In this document: piece after piece, positions 60,401 through 64,000 of the stretch
How the letters are laid out: every line of letters starts with the position of its first letter
How positions within the stretch are numbered: position 1 is the stretch's first letter
Source of the DNA: Tetranychus cinnabarinus
Taxonomy: Eukaryota; Arthropoda; Arachnida; Trombidiformes; Tetranychidae
Direction: 5' to 3'
NCBI GenBank assembly: GCA_022266195.1
Contig: WHVY01000007.1
Span: forward strand, 3,348,001-3,412,000
DNA: 64,000 nt
Program-made: the position numbers and the translations under genes
The notes under the pieces: model-generated
What the model was told of the DNA's origin: nothing
Databases searched by the model: none
Seen by the model: only the letters and a program-made list of their open reading frames with translations

Positions 60401-63400
60401 ATCAACAATTAGAAGCTGCTAGTTAAACATAAATCACATTTGAAATCTAATTTGATTGGTAAAATGTAATTTACAGAATCAAGTGATTAGAAATGAATTG
60501 AAGAAAAAATTTCAACAATTAGTATTCAATTCAAGCTTTCATTTTAAAGCCAAGTTAATATTAGAAGAAACATTTTCCAAGCCCAAAAAAGGCTGTTGAT
60601 TATGATAATTGAAGGTGATAATTAAGTTGATTGTGATGGGAATATCACCTTCAAGGTGAATGATCATCAAAGTTGTTAACAGTTAACAATCAACGCCAAA
60701 GTAAACAGAAGTGTCAACAAAAGTCAAATTTACGTTATTTCCCTTCAAATATTTCAATATTATTGAAATGTTTAACCAGAAAGGGACAAAAATTGATACC
60801 TTTTAATTGTGATCAGCTAAAAATAGAATTGAATTTTACTTGTTAATTGTCTTTAATCAGCAATATAATAATTATTTGTCTGATAAATCATGAAAGCGTT
60901 AAAATTGAAACAAAAGGCAAAAGTATCCATAATAGTCAGTCAAGTTCATACAAATGAACCATTCAGTAAACCAAAGTAACATGTTATCATAAAACAATGA
61001 ATTGTATTTAAAGCATATTCAACTTCAGCTTTAACAATTAAGTTTGAATATGAAAGTGTTTGCAATGAAAAACATTGAAATGAACGAAAATCCAAATTAA
61101 TATCAATTGATTTGATAATTGTTGAGAAAATTGTTGGTTTAACTGAAAAGGGATTCATCTTTTTACTCGATAAATCATTTAATCGTGATTAGTGTAATCA
61201 TCTGAATAACTATTGTAAGCTGGTTGAAATCAATTGTTGATCACAATCATTTCAATATAAATAGTTAGCCTGATTAGTATGATGATAGACGGAAATATTA
61301 TTAATCAATGAATCAAGTTAATCGTCCACATAAATATATAACAAAATGCAAGTTAACAATGTTGGTTGAAGATTGTTAATCAATTGGTTTTAACGATGGC
61401 AAAGGTAATAGTTTATAACAATCGGTTGATTGTTTGTTAATCATATTAATGATGGTTAACAAAATTCGTGAGTTGGAATAGCGTTAACAACAGTTTTATC
61501 CATAGATTTGTAAAATAGCATTCAAGTGTTGATATTAATGATTAAATTGTAAACAATTTAATAATAGTGAAATTAAGATTAACCAATTTAAAATGGGTTT
61601 CAATGAAGAAAAGGTTTTTCAGCTTTTCCTGATTTTGGGTTCAATTATATTATCGATGAAAAATCATTTCTTATTTTGTATACAAAATGGATTCTTTTAT
61701 TGAACAATTGAATTAAAATGAATCAATAATAATATATTTTAAATTGTTGATTATTGAGTGAAAACTTTCTCCTTTTATTAGCATTATTATATTGCTTACA
61801 AATTAACTGTAATGTTAATAATAGCCGATTGTGATAAAAATGGGTTCACAATTGTATCTTAAGGCTTTTACAATTATACATTTAAATACAGCAAATGGCT
61901 ATTAATGAAGAGTTTCAATGTTGGTTTTATATTTCAGTGAAAGTAATATTAACAAGTTTTCCCAAACCTTTTGATCAAAATGATTAAAGCACTACAGTTA
62001 ATTGTATGTGAAACGGTAAAAAATGGTTGGGTAAAGTGTTTGTTAAAAGTGAAACTTGTTAATTATGATGAAAGGCGATTGATAATTGGTGCTAATTAAA
62101 TTATATTTTTACTGTTAATCTGAACATTGCCCGGTCAGGTTGAGGCTAATGTTGGATCAGGCGCTCAGTAGGCAAATACTGAGCAACCCAAGGCAAGTTT
62201 AACCAAGAGTGGTGAGATTCAATGACAGCTGAAAATGTTGACTGAGATACTTTTCAATCTTGAAAATAGCTGCTTTTTTAGCAACTTGATAATCAAGATT
62301 CACATGAATATCGCTATAACCATCTTCACTGAGAATGGAAATTTATCTGCTCAAAATGAATTCATTGAGGATACAATTTACTACAAAAGTGTTGACAATG
62401 ATTTACTTTGCTTTATAAAGGATAAAAAGATTTCGGCATTTCAATGAGAAAAGAAAGTTATCATTTTGTCATTTTTTAGTCTTGAGAGGTTCACTTTCAT
62501 CTATTAATACATGAAATCTTGTATAAGACTTCATCATTGAATGGAGAATGATTTTCGAATTTTCATTATGATTTGTAAATATGTTGTGATGCATTTGTTT
62601 TTAAATGTCACCGAAAAACTGGACTTTTTCTGAAATTTCAATCTCTCAGGCGATAAAAATTAAGACTTTTTAGTGCTATGAAACAGATTTGATGAGCTTG
62701 TATTGTAACCTTAATTGACCATTTCTGCAGTTCACTCTAAAGACGATTTCAATTGTTTCATTTAAGCTTTTGGATTAACTTTGATTTCCAGGAAATCGAT
62801 AACTTTTTCTGAATTAAATCTATCAAAAACGGACTTAAATTGGATGATTAGAGACAATTTGAAAGCATTTGAAATGTCCACATGTTGCCTCTATTAGTAA
62901 TAACTGTTTTACTTTAAAAATAATGTTTAATGTTGATGTTTATTACTGGTGTTAAAGGCAACTCTTATTGATAGTGATTGAAGCTTTGATGAGATGTTGA
63001 TCGATTTATCGTGACAATTTAAGTCTATCAAGCAATTCTGCAACTGAATATGATTAAAATTATAATTTATTGACCGATTAGGTGGAAAATTCATGTTTTT
63101 TTCAATGTTTTATCCATCAATACAACAAACTTTTGATTTGTTTAATTTGAAGCAATCTCAAAGAAAGTCAAATTGAATTGAGAATTGGGATGCAAAAATA
63201 AACTCAGAATTTCCGTTGAAAAGACACATTTTTATCGGTGAAAGTGGGTTAAATTAGATAAAGATTCTTCTCTTTTTAATCAACTTTCGCATTTAGATTT
63301 CACTTGTTTCTAGCGACATTAGCATAACTACATTGTATCATAAAAAGTATTGACTAGTGTATTCACTTTGACAGCAAGTAAACTCATTTTATGCTTAAAC

Positions 63401-64000
63401 TCAACCTTTTTATATTTTTGAAAATATTGCGTTTACTGTTGATGAAAAGTTAAAGCCGTTTCAACCAATTAAAGGACCATTAAGTTAACCGTAAATGCAT
63501 GTTAATGTAACCACAAATATTTTTGTTCCCATTCAAATTGGTAACAATAAATGTACAACATAATCATCATCATCAAATAATCATTTAAAATCATTATTAA
63601 ACTCATCTTTTCCATCATCAACAGCAACAAGTGTTCAATTTTCAACATTTAAATTGTTATTTACTTTAAACACTTTTGAGTCAACCATTTGGTGAACTGT
63701 TAATTAATCAATTCACTGTTAATGTATTCAGTTTATTTATACAGTCTAAAAGTGAATTGACAAGTAAATTAAAAGTCAATTGAAAAGTCAATCCAAATGA
63801 ATGATCAATTGAATGTACATTTGACTGAATTGTTTTTACTTTTAGGTAAAAAAATTAAAAAACTAACATTTCTAATCAGTAAATCACAGTGAATACGATT
63901 ATTATAATTTTCATGTTTCAGCTTCTCTCATTGATATTAATTTCCTTTCAACTTATCAATTATGAGTAAACTTAAAAATGAAAGACTTATACAGTTGTGG
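57500..64000. other. No gene seen
   Basis: AT-rich DNA with TTAATTGA and AATTGATT-type motifs throughout. The longest frames are about 70 codons and unremarkable. A short hairpin (GCTCAGTA, six-base loop, TACTGAGC) lies near 62163-62184. Possibly introns or distal regulatory DNA of a gene beyond the window. Confidence 0.5.

Noticed and set aside
62163..62184. Short perfect hairpin, considered as a tRNA or structured RNA
   Set aside because: Only one 8-bp stem with a six-base loop; no cloverleaf arms or T-loop GTTCRA box.

Overview
This is eukaryotic nuclear DNA. It is AT-rich, protein genes are split by short GT-AG introns (mostly about 55-150 bp), and there are no bacterial operons, ribosome binding sites or CRISPR arrays. 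The proteins are metazoan (NUP205-type nucleoporin, thymidylate synthase, a PTB-domain adaptor, Snail/Scratch zinc-finger and RAD54 fragments). Compact genes, short introns and many local duplicates would fit a small arthropod genome, possibly a spider-mite-like chelicerate; that placement is an impression, not a proof.

Layout. 1-17.7 kb: no supportable gene; low-complexity purine/pyrimidine-rich DNA with GA microsatellites. 17.7-19.0 kb: a segment duplicated at 35.1-36.2 kb, carrying exon-like pieces. 19.2-20.35 kb: a badly decayed thymidylate synthase (TS) pseudogene on the + strand that still shows intron positions. 21.2-26.85 kb: a complete 8-exon NUP205 gene on the - strand. 27.2-28.54 kb: the apparently intact TS gene on the - strand. 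Its upstream exons are a duplicate of NUP205 exons 1-2, joined in frame by good splice sites, so it is predicted to encode a NUP205-leader/TS chimera. 28.87-29.06 kb: a third TS copy, only a broken 5' exon fragment.

29.1-41.1 kb is a mosaic of duplicated pieces: three related double-BTB genes on the - strand, several copies of one AT-rich repeat, a RAD54-like pseudogene fragment, a Snail/Scratch-type zinc-finger pseudogene split by a 705-bp TA-flanked MITE, a second TA-flanked MITE (303 bp), a roughly 1-kb element with short inverted ends, and an open exon-like frame of unknown origin. 43.9-45.7 kb is a full non-coding LTR retrotransposon with two 272-bp LTRs that look identical, a 4-bp target duplication and a near-perfect proline-tRNA primer binding site.

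49.1-56.7 kb holds three genes: an unrecognised two-segment membrane protein (-), an unrecognised 138-residue protein (+), and a PTB/PID-domain protein with a long Ser/Asn-rich tail (-) whose 5' UTR seems to carry an intron. 57.5-64 kb shows no gene I can support.

The clearest story is between 19 and 40 kb. TS exists as one live-looking copy and two dead ones around NUP205; the live one has taken over NUP205's first two exons; and the BTB genes share a short promoter-proximal block with NUP205. All exon coordinates were read by eye from splice signals and frame and need transcript confirmation.
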